A DNA stretch of 64,000 nucleotides from Dipteronia dyeriana. Its lineage: Eukaryota; Streptophyta; Magnoliopsida; Sapindales; Sapindaceae. How positions within the stretch are numbered: the first letter of the stretch is position 1; the number at the start of each line of letters is the position of its first letter. A model generated the notes under the pieces. The model searched no databases. It saw only the letters and a list, made by a program, of their open reading frames with translations, and was not told the origin of the DNA. Made by a program: the position numbers and the translations under genes. The DNA is taken from contig CM065295.1 in the NCBI GenBank assembly GCA_032871835.1, positions 81,895,819 through 81,959,818 on the forward strand, written 5' to 3'. Positions 1-18,600 of this stretch are shown here, one piece after another.

Positions 1-105
1 TGTTAACAAAAACTTGAAGATGCTTCGGCGTGAAAATGGTATTCGAAGTTGAAACTTATTTCATGGCCAATTAATAAGGGATAAGTACTAAAGGTAAGCA
101 GAAAC
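1..105 (-). other. Start of LACS intron 17, with a possible decayed or alternative coding fragment
   Basis: The donor follows AAAAAG at 106. On the minus strand near 20-55 one frame reads NFEYHFHAEA, which loosely resembles the LACS segment GFEYVKAVHLE expected next. An acceptor there would make an intron of only about 45-50 bp, below the usual plant minimum, and the frame is not clearly compatible. It may be chance or a damaged exon. Confidence 0.25.
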
Positions 106-5856
<5,751 letters not shown>

Positions 5857-5937
5857 TGTCCCTCTCTGGATCGATCACTCACGATACAAACTCCGAATTA
5901 TTTTTTTAAATGTCAGCTGCCTCTGGTTCTGTTTGCT

Positions 5938-5951
5938 TATTATATATAAAT
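5938..5951 (-). promoter_or_regulatory. Putative TATA box of the LACS gene
   Basis: The minus strand reads TTTATATATAATA about 85-95 bp upstream of the LACS ATG at 5856, a plausible core-promoter distance with a short leader. This is inferred from motif and position only. Confidence 0.5.
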
Positions 5952-8820
5952 AAAAGGAGGGGTGAGAATTAGGTGGCTGTAGGTGGAGGAACGAGAGAAG
6001 TCCTGCCCTGTCCTCTATGTTATGTGTAAATGCTGTCCTCTACAACAAGCGCTGGTTTTTTGGTTTTTGACTTGTAAAGGGAAAGCGACTGGTAGGGGAC
6101 CACTTTTTTTTTACTGTATTGCACAGAGTTCTGTTTTAATTATGTTAAATTTCTTTTGTCAACTGATGTGGAATTTTCTTTTTTTCTTTTTAAACAGTGA
6201 ATTTTATTTTTATTTTATAATAATAATTTTTGGGCTTAATCGGGCTTCAAATAAATTAGAATGGGCTACTGGGCTAATCTATAGTATTTATTTATTATTT
6301 TATGAGTACGTTGAGATTCAAAATTTAATATAAATGTACACAGAAAGATGTGTTGTTGGTCCATTAAAAATTATGAAAATTACATAGTTTTCATTATTGA
6401 AAAAGAAAAAATATATATATACTTTAGAAGTCATTATATTTACCATGGCTCGGTGGTAAAGGAAGTTGTACATCATACGATTGAAATTGAACGGTAATAT
6501 CACTCGTTATTCTTAAGTTTGTAATCGTGTTTTTTATCTTTAAAGTCGAATATTTTTATTTGAAATTCATCATCCTTGTGGAAAGAAAGGTTCTTCCTAG
6601 CCAATTGCAAATTGGAAAGGTTGAATGGTTAGAAATTGGATAGTTTTATCATTAAAAAGAAAAAATCTGAAGTTTATATTACTGTAACAACAATTAGAAG
6701 TTGTTATATTTACCATGGCTCCATGGTAAATGATTGATTTATAAGTTTGTAGTCATAGCCTCTTTCTGAATCTGAATGTTATAATACCTCGAACCTGAAA
6801 TATTATTGGGTTAAATGTCTAACCACGTTGGGTGGTTGTCAACAAAAAAAAAACAAACAGACATAGTTTTGTCTGTTTTATTTGGATTAATTGATGTTCT
6901 TTTCATACATTGAAGCACTATCGTTTTCATTATTATTATTTATTAGTAAAAAGAAAAATGATGAAAGGCTACAATATCTTATGCAATCAAATCTTCAATG
7001 AACTTATAAATATTGGTTAGTAGTAAGGATTGACATGGGTTGGTTCGGGTTGGGTTTGATGATACCCAAACATACCATTATTTAATGAGTGACGATATTG
7101 ACATTCTTAAAAAACTATATATGTATATATATATATACCTCTTTAGTAAGTAAACTCCTAAATATTTTAAAAATTTATGTTTCGTAAATAAATCTCACTT
7201 AATACCAAAAACACCATTTATTTTATTTTACTTTACTTTATTTTTGTTAGCATATCCCACTATTTTATTATCCATTTTGAGTTATTTAAAATTTTATTAT
7301 TTTATATCTTTTTATTCAAATAAATAATTTCTCCTTAAAAATAATCTAACTCATACAAAAACATTTTAAAAAAAAAGGTTTGAACTTTTTTTCTTACCAT
7401 TGCATTAAAACTTAATTTTTAAATTTTTTTTAACTCAAAATTCTCCAATTCTACCGAATTGAAAAACTACTACCTCTTAATACACAACAGTACCTCAATT
7501 CAATTCATTCCAATAGTATACATAAAAGAAAGTTTATTATTATTTTTTAAAAGTTTATTGTTGATATTGATTTTTATTTTACTCAATTATAGCAGTAAAC
7601 TGTTGTTCAACTCAATTAATTTGTATTTCTTAAAAGAAATTGAAAATAGTATTTAAAATAGAAGATATGATTTGAAAAAATACAAAGGTTTTTATTATCA
7701 TATCAAACAATTAATAGGAAACTTTCTTTTAAAAAAATGATATAAAACCAATTAATAATTATTGGTGTGTACTTACAAACGATTTAATCTTTTAAGTAAT
7801 TTTATTCAATGATAATATTGGATTTTTAAAAATATATTAAATTAGGATGTATATACAGTTTTTGAGGGATGTAAATATCGAACTCTTATTTAATTGGATT
7901 ACTTTTTACAACCCAAACCAAACCAATTATAACGTTAAACCATCGATTTGGTTCGGTGAGTTTTAAGAAAATAATTATTACTTTTTTTTTATTTGAACAA
8001 ATATAATAATATCAATATAATTAGTTAAACTCATTATCAATAAAATAAACAATAATAAACTGTATTGCTTAATGCATTTTTGTACAAAACAGTAAAAAAA
8101 AAAAAAGTTACTTATCCTCACTAAATTTGTTTAATATCAACCACTTCGGATGTGATAAAATAACTTTAAAAATAAATTGATAGGGTTAGAACTTATAATT
8201 GGAAACCGGTAATCTTGAAAATAAATATAATATAAAATTAGATTAATTTAATTTTTTTATATGATAATTTTTATATATATATGAAATGGCTTGAGCTGGA
8301 TTATACGGGTTGACAAAACACAACCCACAACTCAATCCAAACCAATCGGGTTACTAAAAAATAACCTAAACGGTTTTTTTTTCCTCTAACAAAACCAAAC
8401 TAATCCATTTAAATTGGTTTGGTTTGGACGGTTGATCGGTTTGACGGTTTGGATGTCCACCCGTAGTTGGTAGGGTGGGTTGATTTAAGCCTTTAATGGG
8501 AAAACACATTTCATTTACTGGTTTTTTTTTTGGGGGTTTGGCTATGGTACGCAGGAAAAAATGTTGGTATGATACTTACCATTTTCTATAAATAATTTCA
8601 TGATTCACTCCTATGTAAATACGATTTTCAAATATTAAAGTTATTCCCAAAATCAACTCAAAATTAACCTTGATTTTTTCCAAAAATATAGTTCAACTGT
8701 TGAAATACAAAATCAGTTATAACTATTTAAAGATATCAAATCCGATCTAATTTTTTTAAAATAATAATAATAAATAAATCCAATTTAATAGTTTTAAACT
8801 GTTTGGTTTTAATTACATTT
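5952..8820. other. Intergenic AT-rich DNA upstream of LACS, with small repeat remnants
   Basis: No gene found. Two similar blocks containing TTATATTTACCATGGCTC occur near 6433 and 6705. Segments of alternating GGTTTGGTTTGG / AACCCAACCC composition near 7030-7070 and 8290-8465 resemble the ends of common plant hAT-type miniature elements, but I could not fix matching target-site duplications. Confidence 0.5.
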
Positions 8821-9186
8821 ATGGGGTTAAAAAATAAATAACATTTTTTTGAGATAGCATTTCAATACTGTCACTGTATTAATAACTTATTTTTAAAAGA
8901 CACCTATAATCGATTGAATTGTTGGTGTTAGATTGTGAGTGCGATATTAATCGTTTCATGATTTTTTTTTAGCGATTGAATTAGGATTTCGGTGTGATTT
9001 CGTTTTGTTAGAGATTAGGTTTTCTTGGTTGCGATTCTTGATGTGAATACAGATCATTGAATGCATAAAAACTCTAAAAGAAAATAAATTAAGAAAAAAA
9101 AATAACAAACATGAATCTGAAATTTGAAAAGAAAAACAAAACAAACATGTGCAACAATACAATGAAAAAAATTACTAAACATGGGA

Positions 9187-9410
9187 AATATGAGATTGAG
9201 ATCTGAAAAAAAAAACAAAAATAATAAATATTCAATGATTTAAAATAATATATGTTATTAGGGTTTTGAAATAAGGAAAGTGATACTAAACATTGAAAAT
9301 ATGAGATTGATATATGAAAAAAAAAATATAAAAAAAAATAGTAAACATTCAATGATTTGAAATAATATATGTTATTAGGGTTTTGAAATAAGGAAAATAG
9401 GGTTTTATTA
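9187..9410. repeat. Two-copy tandem repeat, about 117 bp period
   Basis: A unit running from TATGAGATTGA through TTATTAGGGTTTTGAAATAA occurs twice in tandem; the TTAGGGTTTTG landmarks are about 117 bp apart. It lies within the E0 region. The long minus-strand frames across it are Phe/Tyr-rich by composition and not a gene. Confidence 0.65.
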
Positions 9411-9504
9411 GTTTTATTTTGTACGATATTCTTTTTAATAAAAATTGTACCTCTATTTAAGTAATTTGACAAAGAAAAAAAATGAATGCTAAATAATTTT
9501 TAAA

Positions 9505-10952
9505 ATGGGGTGTTAATAGTTCAGTAGTGGGTGTGCCAATAACACCACTTTTATTTTATTTTTCTTCTCAAATTCTAGATTTATGTTTGCTATTTTTTTT
9601 TTCTCTGTTTATTTTATTTGAGATATTTCACCTTTTTTTTTATTGTGTTACGATGATATTACCAGTTTAATAACTTATGTTTAAAAGACACCTATTATGG
9701 TGAACTGCCCAAAATGCCCTTAAAAGTTGTCTACAATCGGCTCTTACTTTGAAATTTTCGAAGATGTTATTTTATTCTTTCATCTTCTTCATAGAGGTTT
9801 GTTTAACAGACTTCTAATGGAGGTTAAACATCATAACATTATCAATGCATCTTCATTGGATAATTAGTTTAGTAGGACTACACAGACGCATTCGGGGTTG
9901 AGCTCGAACAGTCAAATAAAAGCTCGGAGCATCTTTATAAAAGCTCGGAGCATCTTTATAAAAGCTCGGATCGAGCTTTTGTATACTTGGATCGAGCTTT
10001 TGTACAAAAGCTCGAAGCTCCTATATAAAAAGTTCGATTACATGTCAAAATCTCGAAAAACAAAAACTTGAATGCAAATAAAAGCTCGATTTCATCTTCC
10101 TCAACAACTTTCAACAAATAAAAAACCCTAACCTAACCCATTTTCATTCTCAGATCCACAAATAAAACATAATATAACTTTTCATTCAATTAATCAACAA
10201 CCAAAACGATACAAATTCTAGCTCAACTAACCTCGATCGATTGCAATATTCTATTCAACTCTCCAGATGACACTAGTTTCCAAGTTCCACTATCGTCGCC
10301 GTGAAAACGAAGTTGTCGATTCACTTTTTGTCTCTTTACTTTTTCTCTTTCTTCACAACGACAGTGATGACATGAGTATTTTCGTCTCCACACTTTAAAT
10401 GGTGCATTTTAAACATGATATGCCATTAATTTTTCGAATCATACTATAATTTGTATCAGCTTTTTGTAGTTTGTATTCTGGATCTTTTAAAGTTAGTTTA
10501 CTGTTATTTATATATATATAAAAACGAAATCGCATCAAGAAAACCTAATTTCTAACAAAACGAAATCACACAAAAACTCTAACTCAATCGCTATAAAAAA
10601 AAACCATCAGACGATTAATATCACATTTATAATCTATCACAAACAATCCAACCGACAACATTTTTTTTTTGCATTTAATAGAGATGGTTTTACCAATAAA
10701 TAAGAAGAAAAAACAAGTCATGTGAATGGATGTGAGAACACTATATATAAAGATTAGAGATGCAGTGTATTTTTTTTATGTGATAAAGATATGTTATATA
10801 TTAAGTTTGAAAAATAACTAAAAGCGTAGCCAAGGAAATAAATAAATAATAATAATAAATCAAATAATTTTATATATTTAAATCAAATTTTTAAAAAGTG
10901 GGGTATAAATAGTTCTATTGGGGGTGTGCCAATAGCACCACTATTAAGCTTT
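9505..10952. repeat. Direct repeat pair bracketing a 1.3 kb insertion-rich segment
   Basis: Two ~55 bp segments (9505-9560 and 10898-10952) share a GGGGT...AATAGTTC core followed by GGGTGTGCCAATA and CACCACT, in the same orientation. Between them lie a family terminus at 9590-9735 and the CTCGG-rich repeats at 9905-10030. They could be ends of two related small elements or a duplicated target. Confidence 0.45.
9590..10030. mobile_element. TIR element member E3: terminus plus CTCGG-type short repeats
   Basis: 9590-9735 matches, in inverse orientation, the right terminus of the element at 20590-21790 (GAGATATTTCAC, TTAATAACTTATGTTTAAAA, ATTATGGTGAACTG). It is followed by CAGACGCATTCGGGGTTGAG near 9880 and repeats of AAAAGCTCGGAGCATCTTTAT or GCTCGGATCGAGC. 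The opposite terminus is not clear. Confidence 0.5.
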
Positions 10953-11418
10953 TCCAAGTAGATCTTTTTGAGTTTTTTTTTAATAAGATTAAAATGTCTA
11001 ATATAACCTTATCGTTTAAAATTGTTTTTAAATATTTTAATAATCTTATCATTTAAAAATGTTTTTTTCTAATCGACAATCAAACGACCAACATCTTCTT
11101 ATTAAAACCTCTACTTTAAAAGTTAATCTATAAGCTCTCCTCCACGGAGTATAAATTAATTTCTTAGCTGACGTGGCTTTATATTTGTTAAGCCTCTAGC
11201 AATAATTCTAATTAAAAAATAACGTATACGCACTTAAATTCTCGAAGCGATGAATTTTAAATCTTATCATAACCATAGGTTTGTAAAGTTGAAAAACTAA
11301 TAATTTTATAATATTGAATATGAAGACGTGTATAATTTACATACTAATAGTAAATTTCATGTGCAGGATTTTTTATGTTTTTTTTAGTACAAATCGGGAT
11401 ATTGCATAAAAAATATAA
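10656..11418. other. AT-rich intergenic DNA
   Basis: No gene or complete element recognised apart from the direct repeat copy at 10898-10952. Confidence 0.5.
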
Positions 11419-11867
11419 CACTACGTTTGCTCATAGAATATGAGAGAAAATAAAAGAAATGATTTGAATAGATTTATAATATCTTATTTGGATTGTTAAA
11501 TGAGAGAGAAAAAAAAGAAAATTGAAGGAAAATTGAAGGAATAATTTCTTTTTGTTTCTCCAATTTGGTTTCCACCCAAATTTGAGAGGAAAACGAGTGA
11601 AATGAATTCAGAATTAATGATTTTTTTTCAATATTCCAAAATTAACCCTATTAATATTGGGTATTTATATTGTTGAAATAATGGTATTTTCGTTAATATA
11701 ATAAAATGAATTCATTTATTTCTATCCACTAAATAAGATTGATTTCTTTTCCTCTCTTTTATATTTATAACCTTTAAAACAAAGATCATTAAAAACACTT
11801 TTTTCTTTTCTTTTTCTTTCCTCATTTACCTTTCATTTCTCTCATATTCCATCGATCCAACATAGTG
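11419..11867. mobile_element. CACTA-like miniature element
   Basis: The termini are imperfect inverted repeats: left CACTACGTTTG..., right complement CACTATGTTGG..., both followed by GAATATGAGAGAAA. The 449 bp interior has no coding capacity. Flanking trinucleotides TAA and TGA differ at one base, so the 3 bp duplication expected for CACTA elements is not exact. Confidence 0.55.
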
Positions 11868-13882
11868 TGAAGGATTTCACAGTTGATAATTTTCATGGAT
11901 ACTAAAGTGTAAAATTCAAACAAAAATAAATACAAAAATAGAAAGTTGATTGTAAATGAAGTTGAATCTTTGTACATGCTCTCTCCGGTGCAGAAATTCC
12001 ATGATTGAGATTACGAATTACGAAATGTAACAATAATTTATTTGATAAGAGTCAGAAGAATTAATTTATATTATCATCTTCTGTCAAGATTGAACACTCC
12101 TGATGCAATTTTTTTTTAATTTTTTTTGTGACAATCGGTGAACCTGTGAAAGTGAATCTCAAATGTCAAAACTTTTGTTAAATTTGATCGCTAGAGACTT
12201 TAAATTCTCAATTTGTATATCAATTGTTTTGCTATATTTGGACATTCATGCCAGATAATGACCAAGATAATTGGATCGATCATAACTCAATATTATTAAT
12301 TATTCAAAACCCCTTTAGAGACTTAGATCACAAGTTATATCATCTTGTTCATTTGACTCTTTCAAGTCTTATTGGCCTTAGAATAATTAAACCCAAATAA
12401 AAAAGATGGCCACGCGATTTGTAGTCAATATTCCATTAAAAAAAAGGATGGATCATTGTCAATATTTCAACAAGAATTCTGTTATTATCGGTACCACATA
12501 CATCAATGCGTTACATATGGATTATTGATTACGGAGAAGTTTTGATAAGTGTATATACTTTGAGTCAAAGTATGTAAATCTAAGGATCTACATCCAACGC
12601 ACCGATAAAATTATATCAACGCGTACCGGGTATTATATATATATATATATTCCAATTACTGCTTGCAGTTGTGATCATTATTAAATGAGTTCAAGACCAA
12701 TTCCAATGGAGAGTTGGTTTAATTACAATTTTTATTAATTTCGGAGAGTGAAGAGTGAGGGAAACAATTATATATATAAATACCAATTCAATCCTTAAAT
12801 CTAACGAACTTTTGTTTTTCTTCTAGGTTGAACATGAATTGAGTTGTTACAAATTGTAGTGAATTCAGAAAAACAATTTTTTTTTTTTGTATATTTCATA
12901 ATTTACATAAAAATCATTTTTTTTAAAGAACATGGACTGGATTGATGATCGCCCATGTTAATTAATAAGAAGGTAAGATTAGGTAGGAGTGTATGCCAAT
13001 TTAAGAAAAATCCAGCTCCCATGTCAAGTCTTGAATGCTTGAGATTTCTTAAAGACTTCGATATTGAATTTTCGAAGGAGTCTAATGAGAATAGCCTTAA
13101 CAAGCTAAGTTAGTCAAAGTCGATTTATTTGACAAGTCAACTATTTATAAGCATAACTCTCTTTCTTTAGCATTGATATCACTGTCGAATACGGTTTCGT
13201 AGAAAAACGTTTGGCCGAAAGAACGTTCATCTCCGATTCTAGGCGTCCACAAAAGTTAAGGTGATCTGCCCAAATCAGCAACACATTTAAGGCCATTCTG
13301 GGACCTCCACTTGGACCAGACTTTATTCTTCTAGTTAAAACCAGTTATGTAGTTAAAGTTGATATAAAGCCTGTCTTGTTGAGTTTTGTAGAATTGTAGT
13401 ATTTCTATTGAATCATAATTCTCAAAAAAAATCTACATAGATTCTAAAAATCCACCTAAAAATTAAAACAACTTAAAAGTTCTACCAGATTCATAAAACG
13501 TATCAGAAAAACTTCACTTGCAGGTTTTCTGCTTATATTTCTCCCCAAACAATACAAATATTGTGCTGTCTAACTGCTATAATAAAATTGAACTACTCTC
13601 AAGTCTTAACAATATAATTGTACTTTGCAACTCATAAATCTAAGCAGAAAAACCTCTGCCAAAAAACCCTTATCGAGAAGAAAATTCTTCATCCTTTTAC
13701 AAAATTATTAGCAGTAAAATTTCCGAGCTATCTTTCTCTATCCGAGGCACTAACTCCTTCGCCCATTAAATAATATACGAATAATTAATCAAAAAAAGAA
13801 GGTTACAGTAATTGTGACAACAATATAATTTATCGTTCTTAGTAATCGAGATGATTCGATTTTCTGGAATCGGGTAACATCT
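11868..13882. other. Intergenic DNA downstream of OXA1-A
   Basis: No credible coding region. It holds a short TA run near 12637-12650 and low-complexity AT tracts. The last few hundred bases before 13883 probably include the 3' UTR of OXA1-A. Confidence 0.5.
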
Positions 13883-16800
13883 TCACCTCTTCTTGTTTTT
13901 CTTCCTTCCTTTAACCTGTTTCTCTAGACTTCTCAGCCTTTGACTTAGGACTGAAGATGAAGATATTCTTTGATCCGTGGCCTTCGATGGTTCAGCAGGC
14001 AACGAGGTTGATGCCTGTCTAGCAGCTTTCGCTTCACTGGCTTGTTTGATTGCCGAGAACAAGGAAAAGGCAGCTCGTGGACTGGTCGATGATGGAGTGG
14101 CCGATGGTGGAGCAACAGGTATTTCGGGAACACCTAAGGCCTTCTTAAACCCAGGAACTTTAAGCACTGAAAAGTTTAATAGAGGATCAAATACGTTAGC
14201 GACAAAGTTAAGTTTTGGAAAAAAATCAAGTACTTCTCACTACTTTGACAGTGTATAGAGAACAAAGATAAAAGGAAAACCCAAAAAGAAACTAGAAATG
14301 CTCACCGAGTCCATATGCTAGAGAGAACAAGTTTGATGTAATCCAATAACAAAATATAGCCTGCAGCATTGAATAAAAACATTCATTGAGCATTTCAAAT
14401 GAAATTGAAGCAACTATACAAATAAAAAATTAGAGAAAAAGTTGTGCAATTTCATTTCTTTTTCATTGTAGCAGTTCCGATTAAAATGCCAAGAGAAGCA
14501 AATGTAGAAGCCCTTGGGTTGTAATTATTAAGTGGGAATAACTGAAACCCTCAATTTTCCTCATTAAATGAGGAAAGAGGATATCAGCTTAATTGCAAAC
14601 CAAAACAATTTTGAGATCAAGGCATTATACAACAGCTCAAATGGCTGATGGAATAACCAATGAAAGGGTTTCTCTCCGTGTTCCTTCCCAACACAAGGAA
14701 AATGGCAGGATTACCTTTGGAAAATTCATTGTTAATGGAACTGAAAGAACAGCAAAGCCCCTGGAAATGTTTTTCATGGTACCAGCAGCAGGATTTCCTT
14801 CCATACCTTCTTGCATGTTACACTGAGAAAGACCAACACAAGTTAATTGAAAATGCAAACAAAAACCAAAAATAAATAAAACTGAGAAGCATATGATAAA
14901 ATGAAGAATATCATAACATAATTATTCATTAATTAAGTTTGACATGGTTTGACAAATCAAAGGGACTACCTCTACTGTTATCAAGAAAGACAGCCCGGTC
15001 AAAATTGGCAAGATGTAAAAACTATCAGGAGTTGTGAGATCCGTGAACCAAAAAGCTCCACCATTTTTGAATGATGGCACTTTCTCCGCCATGTTTGAAA
15101 TCTATTTGTGATGGGCATGGACGCGGATTGGGGAAGTCACCAGAAAAATATCAAATTGTCAAGAACAAAATTTAGAATAAAATAATTAAACAATTTGCAG
15201 CATATTATTAGAAAACAAAATCTTACCGCTAGGAAAAAGCTGATGAAGACAGGGCCCTGAATAAACAGCCCTTTCAACGGAGTAAATGGACTCACGCCAT
15301 ATCTGCAATAATCCAAATTATATTTAAGAAATGAAAATGTCTGAAAACAAAAGTCAGGTAGGAGAATTGACATATCAATATCAACATCATTAAAAGGCTC
15401 AGGTACATATAAAATCTAGTATGTTTGCTTTCCATTTATATCACTTGCAAAAGTTTAACAAATAATACTCTAAAGGGTATTAATTATCTTGTACTACTTT
15501 GCAAACTTACATCAAACCTAGAAAGCAACAATAGGATAACAGTATTGAGCGTTGGGTGCATGAAAAGAAAACTGATCATGTTTGTTTTCTCTGATTTTCA
15601 AGTAAATTTATATAATCAGAGCATAATTAAATGTTAGAAAGTCATGCTAGAGTGAAAAATGACAAGCAGCATGTAATACAGCCAGTACTCACAATCAGCA
15701 TATTAACTTTGTGATAAATAATTAAACTGTGAAGACAACCAAGAAATTAATATCCCCAGGTTCCCTTACAAGTTACAAGAGCATGGAAAAGTTTCTTACT
15801 CCTTAAAAACCTTCTGCATCTGTTGTTGGCCGTCAGCCACAGCCTCAGGGTCCATAGACTGGCAAATAAAATAAAATTTATTTGTTAGAAAGAATTATTT
15901 TTGCAGAACGTTAACTATTACATGATTCATGTAGAAAACTTTAAGGTGAAAAAAGTATAACAAGGAGACTGTCTACACTCTATGCCATTGGTTTAGGAAT
16001 CTAACCAAATATTTCAAGTGTGGTGTAGGACCACAAGTTTCAAGACTTCTCAACAATGGTGTATTATCTGGTTGGTGCCTAACAATTTAAGCGAATTTGT
16101 GTTTAAGCTTGATAGCTTTACTAATATATAACCTAGACTGAAGTGTGATCATCTGTGTGCATGTCTATGGGCACAGGTACATCTGAGTGTAATCATCAAA
16201 AAAGTTTGTGGTACAATTTTTTTTTTTTTTAAGGAACTCAAAGGAACTCTCATAATCAAGATGAGGGACAAAAGATATACAGGACAATAAATAGACAAAG
16301 ACTTATGCAAAACATGAACCGATATAGCATCGAAGGAAGGCTGGTGATCAAAAAAAGAAAATGACATAATAACATAACGAATAGGCAACATACCTTATCT
16401 TGCATATTTTGCTTGATTTCCTCCAAGTGTGGTCTCATTAACTGCAGAACACACATGATGAATAACTAAACATGCGGCACCTATAGTATTGAAATGATCA
16501 TGCATATGAAAATCTAGTTTAGTATTCAAAACAAAAGACGAACAATTGGGATGTCATAAAAGATGAGAACACATAAGGTGGAATTCCAGATGCACAGGTT
16601 AGCAACATGTATATCACACATAATGAATAAGAAAAACTAGAAAAGAAAAGGTAAGAATACTAAATAGAGCAACGTACAGTCAGTTTTGAAGTAGCTTTGA
16701 GTTGATTTATCAAAAGCGGAAATGTTGCACTTCGAATTACAAGAGTTGTTAAGATTATGGATGCCCACCTGAAAAAAAAAAAGGAAATTAGAAAAACTCA

Positions 16801-17908
16801 TACTCTACTGCATCAAATAAAATGTTACTACAAACTATAACTCACTTGATGACATATTGCATCTGTAAAATGTACTGTATTCTACATTAATAACAGAAGT
16901 ATATTTGGTGGCAAAGAAATAGAACTTAAATTCCACATAGCCACTACTCTGGGTCGTATATTTAATTTGATTATTGAAAATCCTACAAAAGTAACAGTAT
17001 GATACAACATTTTCTTAACCTAGATTGCCTTTATTTAAACCCATCTCCATGATATAGTATGAGTTTTAAGTCATCCTTTAATGGTAATCATTAAAGAACA
17101 CCACCCTCCTTGCTATCACCCTCTTCGTCATTCTATCTGTGGTCAGACATGTAGCAAAATGCAGCAAAGTATCAAGTTTTGACCAATATACACCTCAGAA
17201 AATCAGTCTTCAACCTTATGGTTTATCCGTTCAAACAGCTAGTTCCATATACAATAACCAATCTAAGACAATACATTTACCCATATCCAACCGAACATCC
17301 TTAACAAATCAACATTGGGATCATTGGATTGTTAGTGATAAATTAGAGTACAATTTATTAATACTTATCTAGTTCTTCTATTTGCATTCCCTTATATGTT
17401 TTCAGGTGGACAAATGCAAACCGTTTCCTTACCAATTAAGTCCAGTAAAGTTGTGCACCGCATCAATGACATGCTGCAGAGCTGCAACAGGTAAGAAAGA
17501 ATCAGCAGCAGCAATCGCAACTTCATTCACCGCAGGGGCATGGTTAGCAACCACTTGTGTGGTCGCATCTGTGAGAACGTCTGCCACATCACTCATCAAT
17601 TCAATCTTATCCGACCCTTCTCCAACTGTAGTCGACATATACCGACAAAAAGCAGAACCAGCACTTGACCCAAGCGAGAACTGCAAAACACCTTTACCGT
17701 GGAAGAAAGCAGCACCGGACCCATATGAATTGTTCAACCCGCTTCCAAAGGACCTCTGTTGAATAAAGTTGTGAATCTCTCGTTGAGACAAACTACTGTC
17801 TGGTGAGTCTTCTTTACGATCATGGTCATGGAGAATATAGCTAAATGATGGATTATAAGCTCGAGCAACAAGGGTTGCCCTTGTAGAGATGCTACGCCGA
17901 TAAGCCAT
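13883..17908 (-). CDS. OXA1: OXA1 mitochondrial inner-membrane insertase, complete copy (OXA1-A)
   Basis: YidC/Oxa1/Alb3-family insertase, which inserts mitochondrially and nuclear-encoded proteins into the inner membrane and assists respiratory-complex assembly. Exons: 17908-17433, 16768-16678, 16441-16394, 15858-15800, 15302-15227, 15101-14970, 14822-14715, 14360-14306, 14166-13883. Phases agree and give 442 residues; Arabidopsis OXA1 is 429. The N-terminus (MAYRRSISTRATLVARAY) is Arg/Ser-rich like a mitochondrial presequence. The conserved core includes NFTGLNWWASI, EYGVSPFTPLKGLFIQGP, GGAFWFTDLTTPDSFYILP, QEGMEGNP and FCYWITSNLFSL, with about five hydrophobic segments. The tail ends LEKQVKGRKKNKKR, the basic ribosome-binding type. 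The start is MAYRR because a 5'-leader acceptor lies two bases upstream, excluding the in-frame MFVA extension. It heads a degenerate tandem array. Confidence 0.95.
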
Positions 17909-17910
17909 TG

Positions 17911-18373
17911 CTACAAACAATACACTTCCTCTAAGAATTCGTGCAATATAACTGAATTAGAAACAGAAATCCAATGCATATAATAATAATAATAATCTGC
18001 AAAAGAACACTCATGTAGCCTACAAAAATCAATATAAACCAATAAAGATACTACTAGAGGTGAGAGATAAAACCCTTCACACAAATTACACCTTTAAAAT
18101 TGATAAAACAGATAATGAAAACTCAAATCAACAAAATTATTTATTTCAAAAGAAAAGTCGAATCTAGCGAAAGAAAAAATCAGCCAACAAAATGATTAAA
18201 ACAAAATCAAAGATTCAAAATAAGAATATAATTTATACTTCAACAACATAATCAAGGGCTGCAAAGCACATCGAGTTTTCAGATTCGAAAAAAGAAGAAG
18301 CTGAAATCTATGAGTTCCAAACAGAAACAAAACAATAACTAATCGAATGAGACTAGGCAGTAGAGCTTTTACC
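17911..18373 (-). other. 5'-leader intron of OXA1-A
   Basis: The donor is GAAACG|GTAAAA (exon ending at 18373) and the acceptor TTTGTAG|CAATGG, two bases before the ATG. The same arrangement occurs at the other two copies: donor region 27025 for B (AAACGTTAAAG, one G lost) and 38840 for C (GAAACG|GTAAAG). Conservation across paralogues supports a real leader intron. Confidence 0.7.
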
Positions 18374-18600
18374 GTTTCACAAACTCAGTAGTCTTCCAAC
18401 AGGTGAAAACGATGTTCAAATCGAGAATCTCGCTCGAGCGCTGCTCGACGAGAGAGAGAGCTAGAGAAGGGTTTTAGTTTGAGTTGATGACGACGAATTT
18501 TAGTTGGAGCTACTGCACAGTTCACATTGTTGCGTGCGCGCGTGCGGGTGCCCCCTTCTCTTGACTTGTGGGCTTGAGGTGAAAGTCTAGATATTAAGTT
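18374..18600 (-). promoter_or_regulatory. Non-coding first exon and promoter region of OXA1-A
   Basis: The leader segment (GACTACTGAGTTTGTGAAACG and upstream GAGAGAGAG / CTACTGCACAGTT blocks) is conserved upstream of OXA1-B (27000-27080) and OXA1-C (38820-39010). I see no clear TATA box. In the ancestral arrangement the nsLTP gene fires in the opposite direction from the far end of the spacer. Confidence 0.5.

Larger units (their letters stand above)
8822..10655. mobile_element. TIR-family element remnant (E0) with inverted internal arms
   Basis: The left end near 8822 has the family terminus (GGGGTTAAAAAATAAATAAC, then ACTGTCACT and TTAATAACTTAT) also found near 20590 and, inverted, near 52900. 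The stretch 8900-9045 reappears in inverse orientation at about 10530-10655; both arms share GATTTCGTTTTGTTAGA and a GATATTAATCG block. The right terminus is not recognisable, so the element is broken or overlaid by the insertion starting near 9590. Confidence 0.5.

Noticed and set aside
7020..8475. Single large hAT element spanning the two GGTTTGG-type blocks
   Set aside because: The blocks look like opposite ends, but no matching 8 bp duplication was found, so they are only noted as remnants.
9089..9472. 127-codon Phe/Tyr-rich minus-strand frame
   Set aside because: Produced by the A-rich 117 bp tandem repeat; no homology or codon structure.
14593..14875. Open frames on both strands around 14593-14875
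   Set aside because: Shadows of OXA1-A exon 7 and its flanking introns.
17909..17920. Upstream in-frame start MFVA of OXA1-A (also seen in B and C)
   Set aside because: The conserved leader acceptor TAG|CAATGG places those codons inside an intron; MAYRR is the first Met in the mature transcript.
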